Shown here piece after piece: positions 1 through 10,115 of a stretch of 64,000 nucleotides of DNA. This DNA is from Limnomonas spitsbergensis. Lineage: Eukaryota; Chlorophyta; Chlorophyceae; Chlamydomonadales. The position numbers and the translations under genes were made by a program. Under the pieces are notes generated by a model. That model ran no database searches. It had not been told where the DNA came from and was given only the letters and a program-made list of their open reading frames with translations. Location: the NCBI GenBank assembly GCA_037349105.1, contig JAYJMM010000016.1, positions 1,550,001-1,614,000 on the forward strand, in the 5' to 3' direction. How positions within the stretch are numbered: the stretch's first letter is position 1; each line of letters opens with the position of its first letter.

Positions 1-782
1 CATATGCACACCAAGGTCACCCTTAACCCTAAACCTCCTCTGACAGGATGTTGGAGGTGCAAGATATCTGGCGGTGCATGTTGCTGGTTATGGCATTGGC
101 GACGACCCACTCGCTGCTTGGTGCCTGCTTTCAGATCAGCACAGGAACCACCTTTTCGTCCTGAAACTGCTCTCTGAGCCGCCCATGGTTCTCCGTGGGG
201 CACTGATCTATGGATCTCGCTTTAGGGTAGGACTGATCCACGGGACATGGAAATGAATATTGGAGACTGAAGGCACAGACCAGACCGTTTAGATGGGGTA
301 TGATAGGCACCCTGCCTGCCCTCGGGAGCGTCGCCAGTTGACGATCCGGACTGTTTTTGTTAGTGGTTACCGGGCCACCTTCGATGGGCCGCGCTGAGGC
401 CACCCCTGTGCAGATTGACACAGAACCTGGACCGGCCTCCAGCCGGAGGCCCAAGCAGCAGGTCTGGAGAAGCCAGTGGCTTGTGGCCAAAGGCAACAGT
501 GTAGCTGAACTGTAGCTGAAATCGGTCTGGTGACCACTAAAAAACCACTGGATCCACACTGCCCGCCTTTTGGGGCTGATGGTGACGACTCGCCCTGCCT
601 GCCTCCCCAGATCAAGCTACACCTGCCAGCGGATATTGAGGGCGGGGTGGCATTACGGGCCGAGGAGGCTGGCTTCTGGCCACGAGTCGTGTCCTCCATG
701 CTCACCAGGGTGCGTCAGGGCAGGCAGAAGGAAGATTTTGGGATGAGGGGTTAGGGTTTAAGGTGACCTTGGTGTGCAAATG
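1..782. mobile_element. Non-autonomous element with ~38-bp terminal inverted repeats
   Basis: The first ~40 bases (from TGCACACCAAGGTCACC) reappear as reverse complement at about 745-778, so the window opens with a ~0.78 kb unit bounded by imperfect terminal inverted repeats. Both ends carry a telomere-like CCCTAAACC/TTAGGGTTT stretch. The interior holds an antisense SINE-like copy and no convincing gene. A MITE or solo DNA-transposon derivative is the simplest reading. The left flank is cut by the window edge, so a target-site duplication cannot be tested. Confidence 0.5.
363..520 (-). mobile_element. SINE-like repeat copy (antisense)
   Basis: On the minus strand it reads TTCAGCTACA, then CTGCTGCTTGGGCC, then GGCCGGTC. 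This is the same order of blocks as the copies at 1134, 9985, 12559 and 31495. It lies inside the inverted-repeat element at 1-782. Confidence 0.55.
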
Positions 783-1133
783 TTTCAAATACAATGGGGG
801 TCCTGTAAACTGATCACTCAAGCTTCAGTGCCGGTACTGACAATTCTTTGTAAACTAACTACTTCAACTTCAGTGATTGATCCGCTCATTTTGGTGATGA
901 AACGGAGGGAAAATAAGGCAAACGTGGTACAGTAAAATAAAATGTGTGTGCTTTGAAGGGCTTGTGAACACAAACATGAATTGGAGTCACTCCAAAGAAA
1001 TACCAAACCTCAGTACACTGAACTCTGATCAATTGAAAATACACAAATAATAGGGTACCGTTACCAATGGTTGGAATGTGGGAAGTCACTCTACTTTGTT
1101 CCGTACCGGTATGGTCCCTGACACTATGCGCTT
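783..1133. other. No gene seen
   Basis: Moderately AT-rich spacer. No exon with plausible splice sites, no RNA gene and no tandem repeat was recognised. Confidence 0.5.
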
Positions 1134-1290
1134 CAGCTTCAATTCAGCTACATCATGGCGGTGGGGGCCTGTTGCAGCAAGCCCATCCGCTTTAGCCACT
1201 GGCCTCAAGCAGGTCAAGGTTGGGTCCCCATCCACCCAGTGGTGTGTGTCCAGGGACCTGCCACATTTGGCCTGGTGCACAATGAAATAA
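1134..1290 (+). mobile_element. SINE-like repeat copy
   Basis: Nearly full copy of the ~160-bp family. Blocks in order: TTCAGCTACA, GGGGGCCTG-TGCAGCAAGCCC, TAGCCACTGGCC, GGTCAAGGTTGGGTCCCCAT, TGGCCTGGTGCACA, then GAAATAA. I see no clear tRNA-type A or B box, so 'SINE' is by size, dispersal and a fixed 3' end, not by a proven Pol III promoter. Confidence 0.65.
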
Positions 1291-1330
1291 ACCATAAACC
1301 ATAAACCATAAACCATAAACCATTAACCAT
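1288..1330 (+). repeat. 7-bp microsatellite (AACCATA)n, SINE tail
   Basis: About six copies of a 7-mer (AACCATA) directly follow the GAAATAA end of the SINE-like copy, so the tract is probably an expanded 3' tail of that insertion. Confidence 0.85.
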
Positions 1331-2394
1331 GGGACCGGAGTCCCTATCTGGAGTATCTGGAGTGTAGGTGTGCTGCATGTAAGCTGAATTGCAGTTCAGA
1401 TGTGACATGGTTGCAATAGCTTACTCTTTGCTAAATGGTATGTGCTCAAAATATTGAAAGGCTGCTGTGCGGTACACCATGGAGCTGCCCTGCCCTACTG
1501 CCGAGCTTTGCATTGTGGAATTGAGCTCTCTAGTGGCTCTCTTGCACAAATATCGACGAGCTGTATGTATTTTCCAGCAGGCACGGAGGGCCGTTCACTG
1601 TTTGTCTGCTGACGGTAGATGACGCACCCTCTGTGATTTTCAGATTTTACAATTGGCTGGCTACGGCAGTAGCGTGGATGAGTACTTTTACCAGGTATGA
1701 GGGTAAAGGGTTTCACTGGTCTGACCTTTCCTTTTTCCCACTCAATGAGCGGCTAGAAAGCCCGTTGATGACTGGTCACCACTGAAAAGTGTTTCCTTAT
1801 TGGCGAGTATTGCGATTGACCACCTGTGGGATGCTGCCGTGCGTCCACCATTGAGCCAACAGGGACCAAACCCGGACCGTCTAATGGCTGGTGACCAGTG
1901 CAGCAGGGGTCTTGCTGCACTAGACCCTTTGGCTGTAGGACATGATGCAGCTGCATTGTGTCTGAGGTACGCTGATATTAACACAACCACTGAGATGTCT
2001 TGGGTGAGGGCCAGGAGCTGGCCTGATGGGGGGGCTTTCTGGCCTGCTTCCTTCATACCTCCTTGCTTCCTGTGTGTGGGCATTGGGTTGGAAAGAGCTG
2101 AACATGTAGGAGGCGGAGAGGTATGATCCACTGGCGCCATGTATGGATGCCCATCTCCTTCTAGTGGCATCAATAAGTATATGGGACTGATGGGAGGAGT
2201 GCAGTATGGACCGGGCAATGGCTCAAACATGCAAATGTGTGGATGAAAGGCTGGAAGGCTGGGACTGTATTACGCCGTAACGGCCCTGGCCGCCTCTTTG
2301 GGATGCTGAGGTAGGTTTGGATGCTGTACTGGCCTTCAAGCCGTAATCTACATCAGCATTCCGAGCCGCTCTTGATCCCATAGACCAGCCACAC
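1331..2394. other. No gene seen
   Basis: Only decayed repeat fragments, including a weak SINE-like stretch near 1,860-1,920. Open frames on both strands overlap each other and lack splice or start support. Confidence 0.4.
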
Positions 2395-2610
2395 TATTGA
2401 CAAGTAGCCGGTCTAAGCAGTACAGCAGTAAGCAGTCTATGTAACTGTACAACTACTGTATTGACAAGCAGTACAACAGTAAGCAGTATATGTAACAGTA
2501 CAACTCATGTATTAACAAGCAGTACAGCAGTAAGCAGTCTATGTTACGGTACAACTGTATTAACAAGCAGTACAGCAGTAAGCAGTGTATGTAACGGTAC
2601 AACTTCTGAA
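2395..2610 (+). repeat. Minisatellite, ~48-51 bp unit, ~4 copies
   Basis: Units begin TTGACAAGCAGTAC or TTAACAAGCAGTAC and continue through AGTAAGCAGT and GTACAACT. Four tandem copies of slightly different length. The apparent Ser/Thr-rich frame across it is a by-product of the repeat. Confidence 0.85.
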
Positions 2611-3430
2611 TTATGGAGTCTCAACGGAGCCCAGTGTACCAGATCTGTCACCGGAACCTCACTTCAAGGGGGCGCAGCGCGTGTCAGATCAGCCGCCGCT
2701 GATGCTGGGGGACCCATGTAGCTTTCTCTCGAGGCTCTGAAGCACCAATCCCTGAATGCCAACGACATTAAACCTCTGGGATATGCTGGAAAATTCCTGA
2801 ATGTGTCTCCCCCTCCCCTTTATGTCCTCTCAGGATGAGTGGCAAGGGCCTCGGCGCGTGTCAGATCAGCTGCTGCTGATGTTGGGGGACCCATTTGAGC
2901 AGGTCGAAGTGCCCTGGGTGCCATCCAGCCTGGTCCAAAACTGGCAGATTCTGTAGGAAATGAAATAAAGCTCGCCATGCAAGGGTGAGAGGGTTTAGGA
3001 GACAGTGAAATTGTACGGCCTCGGCCCCACAGATTCTTTGAGTATGATTAACATTTATTACACGGTAGGACTAATGGTTGGCTGAAAGCGGAGGGGGGTC
3101 TGCTATGTAGTTAGCCCAGGCACTAGGCAAACTCGTGGACCCTTCTAAGTATTCTTGTGATTTTGCATGTCAGCAAATGGTATGTCAGGACGCAGGATGG
3201 AGTCCCTTTTTTAGTATTTTCTTTTTCTTACACAGAAAACCAGCCAAAGCTCCTGACATTAAAAGCTATGTATATGGACCTTTGCCTGACCACCTCCCAA
3301 CGCTACGGTGAACCACTGCACTGGCTGTCTTCCTGGCCATTAACCACGCACCCACCCACTGTCTGGCTAGTATCATTGAAGAGATTTGCACCTTTCAAAA
3401 CAATGGAGAAACGAGCAGCACACCAATATG
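2611..3430. other. No gene seen; short duplicated block
   Basis: A ~45-bp block around GCGCGTGTCAGATCAGC (about 2,676-2,720) recurs at about 2,856-2,895. Otherwise anonymous sequence. Confidence 0.4.
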
Positions 3431-3431
3431 T

Positions 3432-3848
3432 CAATGACATAACACCTCTGGGCCATGCTCAAAAGGCTCGGCCGTGTGGGCGCCCAACTAAGCGGTTGGG
3501 AGGTAACAAACAAAAACAGGTTGGTCAGGAAAAAGGGGCAATAAAAGCAGGGGACACACAAAAGGCCGGGGAAGAAGGTCAGTCAAAGGAAGCCCCGGCC
3601 TCTGAAACGTTTACGCCTCATCGACATCTACCACACCTGCCACAAAAGCCAGGGGGCATCGCACCCTGGCCTGCCCTGGTACAAAGCGTGGAAGTGTTAG
3701 CACCGTCTGGGGGACCTGACCATCCCCACTTCCTAAGTTGATCTTTCACGCTGGGGCATTGGAAGCAAGCATGTCGCGCTCCACATGCTAGCCGTCTCCC
3801 CAGCCCAGCATCGCTGGCATCAGCGTGACATGTTGCTGACCGCTGATG
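3432..3848 (-). mobile_element. LINE 3' fragment, 5'-truncated (antisense)
   Basis: Starts on the plus strand at the family's reversed 3' terminus (GTCAATGACATAACACCTCT) and runs back through the 3' UTR into the decayed C-terminal coding part. It is head-to-head with the next copy: their 5' ends meet near 3,845 and both 3' termini point outward. Confidence 0.75.
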
Positions 3849-4118
3849 GGCAGGTCCTCCAAACGAAACTTCTTCGAGTTGTACCGTGGCAAGCTTGGGT
3901 GAAATGCCCTGGTTTTTGTGGAAGATGTGGTAGAAATCGTTGAGGCGTAGACGTTCTCAGAGACTGGAACTTCCCTTGCCTTTCCTTTCCAGCTTTTTTT
4001 TTGTCCGTTCCTTCCCACTTTTTGCACCCCTTTTCCTCATTTTTTCTCCCCTTTTATTCAGGCGCCCATGCGGCCGAGCCTTTTTTGAGCAGGGCCCAGA
4101 GGTGTAACGTCATTGAAT
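3842..4118 (+). mobile_element. LINE 3' fragment
   Basis: Ends with the family signature GGCCGAGCC, a T-run, GAGCAGGGCCCAGAGGTGTA and ACGTCATTGA. Only 3' UTR and the very end of the coding region remain. Confidence 0.8.
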
Positions 4119-4224
4119 GTACTCGCCACATGATGAGATGGACAGTAACATGCGGGGACAGGTACTTTAAGATGAAACCCAGGCAAATCTGAATGAATCA
4201 CAGCAGCAATTAACAAGAATTGAT

Positions 4225-4818
4225 CTAAATTAAGGCCAGGAGCATCAGCCGAAGGGAGTGAGTGTGCTTGCGTGCGCACGAACTTCAGGCAGCGGCTCGG
4301 CGCCGTCAGCACGGCTGACACTCGAGGACGGCGCAATGGTCTGCAGCGTGGCGGACGGTGTTGTCAACGGTGTTGGGCAAGTGGAGATGGCGAGCATGTG
4401 GAGGATGCGCTGCATGTCTCCCTCCAGTGCCCTTGCGTGAAGGAGAGGCTTAGGGAGAGAGGTTGGGCAGGCCCTCCGGAGGGCGCCACAGACTTTCAAC
4501 AGTTGTACCAGGGGGGTTGTACCGGGGCAGGCTTGGATGGGAGGCTCTGACTTTTGTTTAGGATGTCGTACATTTTGTTGAGGCCTAGGTTTGTTTGCTT
4601 TTCTTTGCCTTCTTGGGGAATAGGCTTGAGAGGGGCAGGGATACTTCGGGCTGCCTTTTCCTTTTGGGGGGGGTTATTTCTTTCTCCTTTGTGTTCTTCT
4701 CCTTCTTTCCCTCTTACCTTAAGTTTCTTTTCTTTTCTCCCAACGGGACAGTTGGGCGCCCGCGCGGCCGAGCCTTTTAGAGCAGGGCGCCAGGGCCCAG
4801 AGGTGTAAGTAATGTCAT
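4225..4818 (+). mobile_element. LINE 3' fragment with C-terminal zinc-knuckle frame
   Basis: A frame at about 4,272-4,550 encodes the C-terminal end of a non-LTR retrotransposon polyprotein, with C-x2-C followed by H-x4-C (the CCQRCW and VEDALHV segments). It is followed by a T-rich 3' UTR and the GGGCCCAGAGGTGTAA terminus. It is 5'-truncated and lacks reverse transcriptase. Related fragments lie at 7,990, 20,199, 41,220, 47,290, 49,950, 53,290 and 56,487. Confidence 0.8.
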
Positions 4819-5032
4819 TGACTTGTGGTATTGACTGTGGAAGCTCAATATTATATATTGATGTCTAACTTTAGTAACCGTATACCGATACTATGAAGAT
4901 CTTGTTTGTTTGTTCTATTTTCCTTTTGAACCCTTCCTAATTAGTCAATCTTAAAATGCAGGTACGCACCCTTTGGAGCCTAAAAATCAGGCTAGACGAC
5001 ACTGGTAACGACTCATTCAGGGAGCTCAGGTT

Positions 5033-5092
5033 AATGACATTACACCTCTGGGCCATGCTGAAATAGGTTCGGCCGCATGGGCGCAGGGTGCC
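5033..5092 (-). mobile_element. LINE 3'-terminal fragment
   Basis: Reversed 3' end of the LINE family (AATGACATTACACCTCTGGG followed by a degenerate GCTCGGCCGC-like block). A second, plus-strand remnant of the terminus lies near 5,295. Confidence 0.65.
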
Positions 5093-5375
5093 GAGGTGCT
5101 CAACATTGATTTACATTAAGACCTTGCGTATTTTGTACACTGTACCGATGATCAAAAAAAGGCAGAACAAGAGTTGGCAAGAGGGACCTTCGAAATATAT
5201 CGGAATGCTATTGAAAAGCACTGTATGTTTGAGAGAGAAGTGTCATGTCTCACAAATCACTGCATGCAGGAATGCATGCACAAGATATGTACGGGCCCAG
5301 ATATGTAACGTCATTACCAGGATGAAAAACAGGGCAGCGCAAGACGGCTGTGAACGACTATACAACATGTAATGT

Positions 5376-5380
5376 TTACA
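5376..5380 (-). terminator. TGTAA polyadenylation signal
   Basis: TTACA on the plus strand is TGTAA on the minus strand, the usual chlorophyte poly(A) signal, about 105 bases past the stop codon of the gene ending at 5484. A 5-mer occurs often by chance. Confidence 0.4.
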
Positions 5381-5483
5381 ACCTCCAGTAGGCAATTTAT
5401 ACAGGCGATATCTAACACCTAGTTTCGTAAATCATACAAGTCATGTCTCAGGTGAGCCTTGGCCACGGCCACCATCTCGCCAG

Positions 5484-6770
5484 CTAGGCTGCAAAGCTCC
5501 AGAGGCTGCTGTTGCGGCCAGGAACCATGTAAGCTGCACTGGTGTCCCAGGGCGCGTCAAAAGACCCCCAGCTGTTGTCAGCCGCCCCGTAGATTGCCAT
5601 GATGCGCTGCATTGAATCACCGCTGCTGCTGGCAACAGACTCAGCAGGCAGGGCAGGCGGAACTTTCGGGTTTGCGACTTGCAGACGGACCAACACGTGG
5701 CAATCTGCAATGCTGTTGTTGCAGCTGTCTTCGAAGCTGCTGATGGCACAGTCAGCGGCGGCCGTCTGCTCGTCAGGTTCGCATGCCTGGATGGCCTTGG
5801 TGTTGGCCAGCTCATCGCAGAAAAGCCAGTCGTAGGAGTCGCTGAACCACGGGCAGAGCGGCAGAGTCATTGGCAGAACTGGAATGGGGGGCTGGTCTGA
5901 AGCCAGGTCCTTCTCGGTGTCGGGTCGCGCTTGGGGTGTTGACATGGACGAGATTGGCGAGAAGAGGTTGAACGGTACCAGATGTTGTTGTGGTTGCTGC
6001 TGCTGCTGGTGAGACGTCGGCCCGATGTGCTGCAGGTTTGGGGGCGGCATCCAGTCCTCCATGACTTTGTCCTGCAAGGAAGAAAGCAGGAGGTGCTTAA
6101 GTGGGTCATGAGTAAAAATACATGGAAATAAAATATGTTAGGTTGCTCGGGTGGATTGGTAAGGGAAATAGACAAAACAGGCTTTTAGGCAGCAACCGCG
6201 GAATGCTGGGGTTGATGGGGAGCAAGCCTGCATCAGCAATTCAGCACATGGCTGCCCCGTGGTGGCCCCTTGCCCCTCTGGCCGGCCGTATGGTAGGCTG
6301 AGCTATGTTGCAGCTGAAATATAGCTGGCATGCCCTCAATTACAGAGAACAATTCCTTGATGCCTGACGAAATCGGACAGAAAAGGAGGGCGACATCGCG
6401 GCATACAGCCTGCCTTAAAGAGCACTAGATAGAGTAGACTGATGAGCCGAATCAGCTGCTGACTAGGCAGCTGCTGATTTGGTTCGGAAGCGCCTATCGC
6501 CTAACAGCAGCTGCAGGGAACAAAAAATGAAGGCGCTGGCACTCTAGCATGCAAAAGAAGTTTGAAACTCACATCGCTTGCACCGTCGTTGTAATCAGGC
6601 TTGGACCATGCGCCCATGTCGAGTCCGTAGGACCAGGGTCGGTAGGGCTCTGCTGGGTCGCACTTGCTCTCGACGAAGGCAGCCCTGGTGGCGTGTTGCT
6701 GTTGCGTATGCTGGTAGGGGGAGAGGGGGCCGGGGCAGGTCCAGCAGCTCTGAGCGATGCACTGCGCCAT
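5484..6770 (-). CDS. Uncharacterised Gln-rich acidic protein, 2 exons, ~261 aa
   Basis: I do not recognise this protein. Exon 1 is 6770-6573 and exon 2 is 6071-5484. The donor GAT|GTGAGT and acceptor TTGCAG|GAC keep the frame (both phase 0), which is the main support for a real gene. The predicted protein starts MAQCIAQSCW, has Tyr/Trp-rich patches (YRPWSYGLDMGAW), a poly-Gln stretch just after the junction (about residues 85-93), Pro-rich and acidic segments and a Ser-rich C-terminal third. I see no membrane segment, signal peptide or known catalytic motif. Low complexity plus acidic and aromatic patches would suit a regulatory or adaptor protein, but that is only inference. A TGTAA signal lies ~105 bases downstream. 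The start is the first Met of exon 1; an upstream non-coding exon is possible because AACAAGCAG precedes the ATG. Confidence 0.55.
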
Positions 6771-7989
6771 CTGCTTGTTGTTTCAAAGCGGTGGGGGACA
6801 AGGGAAGGGGGGGAAAGGCGTTTGCGTGAAGGCGATGTCGAGAGTCGAGACGAACGTCGGGCGGGCGTTCGTTGAAGAGGCGGGGCCGAACGACGGATGG
6901 GTCGCTGAACAGGTGGGGCGGGGGCGATTCCGTCCACTGGTCACGTTGTGATGATCCGACCTCTTTGATGAAATCTGATATCGAGAAAACAGGACAGTGA
7001 AAACGGAGACGGCGCCGATATATGGCTCGTGATAGAAAATCAGGTCGAGTAGAGCAAGAAGTCTTTGAGCAATGTCACTTGATATAAATATTATGGGAGA
7101 TGAGAGAGGTCGCGCCTTTTATGCCATGCGCCCTCCTTTCCTTGCCCGCCCCAGCCAGCAACATTTAGCTTCGCACATCTCGCATGTGCCCCCTGTCAGT
7201 TGCAGTTGCAGGACATGCGCAATGCGGGGTGGTGTGGATGCGAGGTGGTTCCCGAAATGTCAGTCACCCAAAATATGGATGTTGTAACAGAGACGTGCGC
7301 TAGCTGCCCATCGATCTGATGAATTTGAAGTCTTATCTCAGGCACTCGCACAGATGGACAGTTGGGAAGGTGCTGTTATCCAGCAGGTCGGACGGCCTTG
7401 TCAGAGACCGACTCCGTGGGGCTAGTGCCGAGAGGTTGGGTGGAGTCGATTTAGAGAATGTCGGTTCAGTTGCGGGCCACGTCAGTCCTCGGAGGGCAGG
7501 TGAAACGGATGGGGGTGGTTTTAAGATTCCTAGGGTGGGGTCGATTTACAGGATATGCAGCATGGGTCGAGTGCCATGCATGTCAGTGCTCCACCATGTG
7601 CGCCCCGAGGTCTTTGACCTTCCTGACTTGGAAGCTGGGACTGCACATACATTCTCTCACAGCCGGAGTGGGAGTCAATTTCAGGCCATGTAGTCCTAGT
7701 TTTTCAAAAGGCCTGACAGCTCTTCTAGGAGGCGCATGGTACAGACGCAGCGGCGCCATGTTGCCATTTATCATAACCTCCTGCAACTGGAGGAAGAGTT
7801 TGCACCCCTGCCAGAAACAGCAAGGGGAGGCATGTCCCAGCACGCCCTTGCCCGCCATCACCTTTTATGCCACTGCCATGATGCGAAGGCAGGCAGCCAT
7901 GCAAAAGCACCCATCCAAGAGGCCCATGCAGCCTACTAGGATACTCCCGCTGAACCGTGAAATCATAATAAATAACATACTACTGTTAT
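6771..7989. other. 5' flank of the 6,770 gene and anonymous spacer
   Basis: It contains an AT-rich ATATTTATATC (minus strand, ~7,081-7,091) that could serve as a TATA-like element, about 310 bases upstream of the start codon. No further gene was recognised; several overlapping frames at 7,319-8,006 have no splice or start support. Confidence 0.35.
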
Positions 7990-8552
7990 TAACAAGAATA
8001 ATCTAAATTAAGGCCAGAGGCCGCACCAGCCGAAGGGAGTGTGCTTGCGTGCTCATGAACTTTAGGCTACGGCTCGGCGCTGTCAACACGGCTGACACTA
8101 GAGGACGGCGTAGAGGTCGGCAGCGTGACAGACGGTGCTGCCAGAGATGTTGAGCCAGGGGAGACGGTGCCTATGTGGAGGATGCGCTGCATGCATGCTT
8201 TCAATGCCCCAGCGTGTAGGATCAACTTAGGGAGCGGGGATGGGCAGGTCCTCAAAACGGTGCTAAAGACTTTTTAGGGTTGTACCGGGACAGGCTTGGG
8301 TGGGATGCCCTGGCCTTTGTGTAAGACGTGGTAGACATCGTTGAGGTGTAGACGTTTTCAGAGGTTGGAACTCGTTTGTGTTTATTCCAAGTTTTTGTTT
8401 TTTCCTTCATTTTATTTCCCACTTTTTCCTTCTTTCTTTTGTCCTGCCCCCTTGTGGTTGTTTCCATCTTTCCTCATAACTCTTTGGTTAGGCGCCCACG
8501 CGGCCGAGCTTTTTGGAGCAGGGCCCAGAGGTGTAACGTCATTGACTTTTTT
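7990..8552 (+). mobile_element. LINE 3' fragment
   Basis: Begins near AAGGCCAGAGGC and GAAGGGAGTGTGCTTGCGTG, as at 4,225, and runs through a decayed zinc-knuckle coding end to GGGCCCAGAGGTGTAACGTC. The coding part has stops, so it is inactive. Confidence 0.8.
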
Positions 8553-9032
8553 GTAGGCTTCGTCCACTATCCTAGCTTTAGCACCTATGAGACAGTATCC
8601 CACTCAGTCTGAGGCATCAGCATGGACCACTGTTACACTTGCAACCCTTCAGGAGGGCCCAGCAGGTATGCACCATTCTAAACTTACAACCCTAGGCAAC
8701 CAGTGAACGAGTAAGAAGAAACGTGCCTTTCGTCATTACCGGTTCCCATCTTCACGGTCTCATACAGTCTGAAATCTAAATCCGAAATGCTATACCATGT
8801 CAGGAAAGCTGCTAGTGTCCTTTATCCCTGCGAGGAGATATCGAGGCCACAATGCATGCAGACACAAAAACAATTGCCTAAGACTCGCCGAAAATCACTG
8901 GCCACCCAGAGCAAATAACGCAACTGAATCCAGGCATTAACCTCTGGCCAGAGATTTTGAAGGCCGACAGGAATTGGGCCCCTGCAGCTGCTGGTGGTTG
9001 TGCAAGCCAGCTGCATCGCTGCCATCCATGAT
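8553..9032. other. No gene seen
   Basis: Anonymous spacer between a LINE remnant and a minisatellite. Confidence 0.4.
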
Positions 9033-9190
9033 CTGCAATGCAAGATCCACCCTGCGCCAGGCAGATTTCAAGATCTGCAATGCAAGATCCAACATGTGCC
9101 AGGCAGATTTCAAGATCTGCAAGGCAAGATCCAACGTGTGCCAGACAGGATTTTCAAGATCTGCGAGGCAAGATCCAAGATCTGACAAGC
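9033..9190 (+). repeat. Minisatellite, ~42 bp unit, ~4 copies
   Basis: Units read GCAATGCAAGATCCA, GTGCCAGGCAGA and TTTCAAGATCT with mild divergence. Because 42 is divisible by 3 the array is open in several frames, giving 14-residue protein repeats that are not evidence of a gene. Confidence 0.85.
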
Positions 9191-9984
9191 AGGATCCAAG
9201 ATGAGCAATGCAGGGGTGCTGCAGGCTCTGGATAACCAAAGCTCCACATGCTTGGGAAAGCCAGCTTAGGGGCTTTGCGTCATGGCGAGATTTCTGTGCG
9301 ACACCTGCCCTTGGCAGTCAGGCTGGCTGGTTTAGATCTCATACATCCGCTGGCTGGATGACATCCAGAAGACCTGTTGGACTCAGTTCTTGCCGCAATG
9401 CAACAGAGCTCCCGCGGCAAGGAATGTCCCGAAGATCTGCGAGACGACAGCAGGAGAAGGCAGCTCTAGTTCCAGGACTATTTAGATCTAGGCGATCTAA
9501 TTGAGGCGCCTGACTAACATAGCTTTGCGTCTGAGTGAAAACTCAGTATGACAGTCGCATGAAATCAGCATGCAATACCGGTATGAGAATGCCATTTAAG
9601 TCTGTAGCTTTGGGGAATCCCAGGTTCATTCACACGGATGCTGCCGACGAAATGTACAGCGAAAGGCCACGCTCCCTTTCACGGTCAAGGAATGGCGGCT
9701 GACCATGCATGGTAGCACAACAGTCAAAGAGCCAGTCTGTCTGCTGCAGCTGAAAAACTCACAGCACCAGTCGTAACAGTCGTCTGGCCTATGTGCCGAA
9801 TCTTGTAGATGCCAGGGATCTGCAATGAGGGCAGGGATTGCAAACAAAAAGCCGTGAGTTCACGTTCCCAGCAACTTGTTAAGTCGTTCAAGACTCGGCT
9901 GCATTAACAGCACTCCCGGCATCAGCACGGCATGAATCTTGTTTTCATGCATACCCAAGCAGCGTACATCAATTTTTATCTACA
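9191..9984. other. No gene seen
   Basis: Short open frames on both strands without splice-site or family support. Confidence 0.4.
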
Positions 9985-10115
9985 GGTGCTTCAGCTTCAC
10001 TTGACAAGCCGGCATGCGGCCGTGGGGGCCTGGTGCAGCAAGCCCTGTTGCTTGGGCCACCGGCCATAGGCCAGTCAAGGTTTGGTACCCAGCAACCTTA
10101 AGGACCAGGTAGCCA
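9985..10115 (+). mobile_element. SINE-like repeat copy
   Basis: It carries TGCTTCAGCTTCA, GGGGGCCTGGTGCAGCAAGC, CTTGGGCCACCGGCC and CCAGTCAAGGTTTGGT, matching the copy at 12,559 closely. The 3' end is missing or diverged. Confidence 0.65.

Noticed and set aside
1..45. CCCTAAACC at the window start as a chromosome end
   Set aside because: Only one or two telomere-like units and an inverted copy at 745-782; this is an element terminus, not a telomere.
9033..9239. Three overlapping frames with 14-residue repeats
   Set aside because: Caused by a 42-bp minisatellite that is open in several frames.
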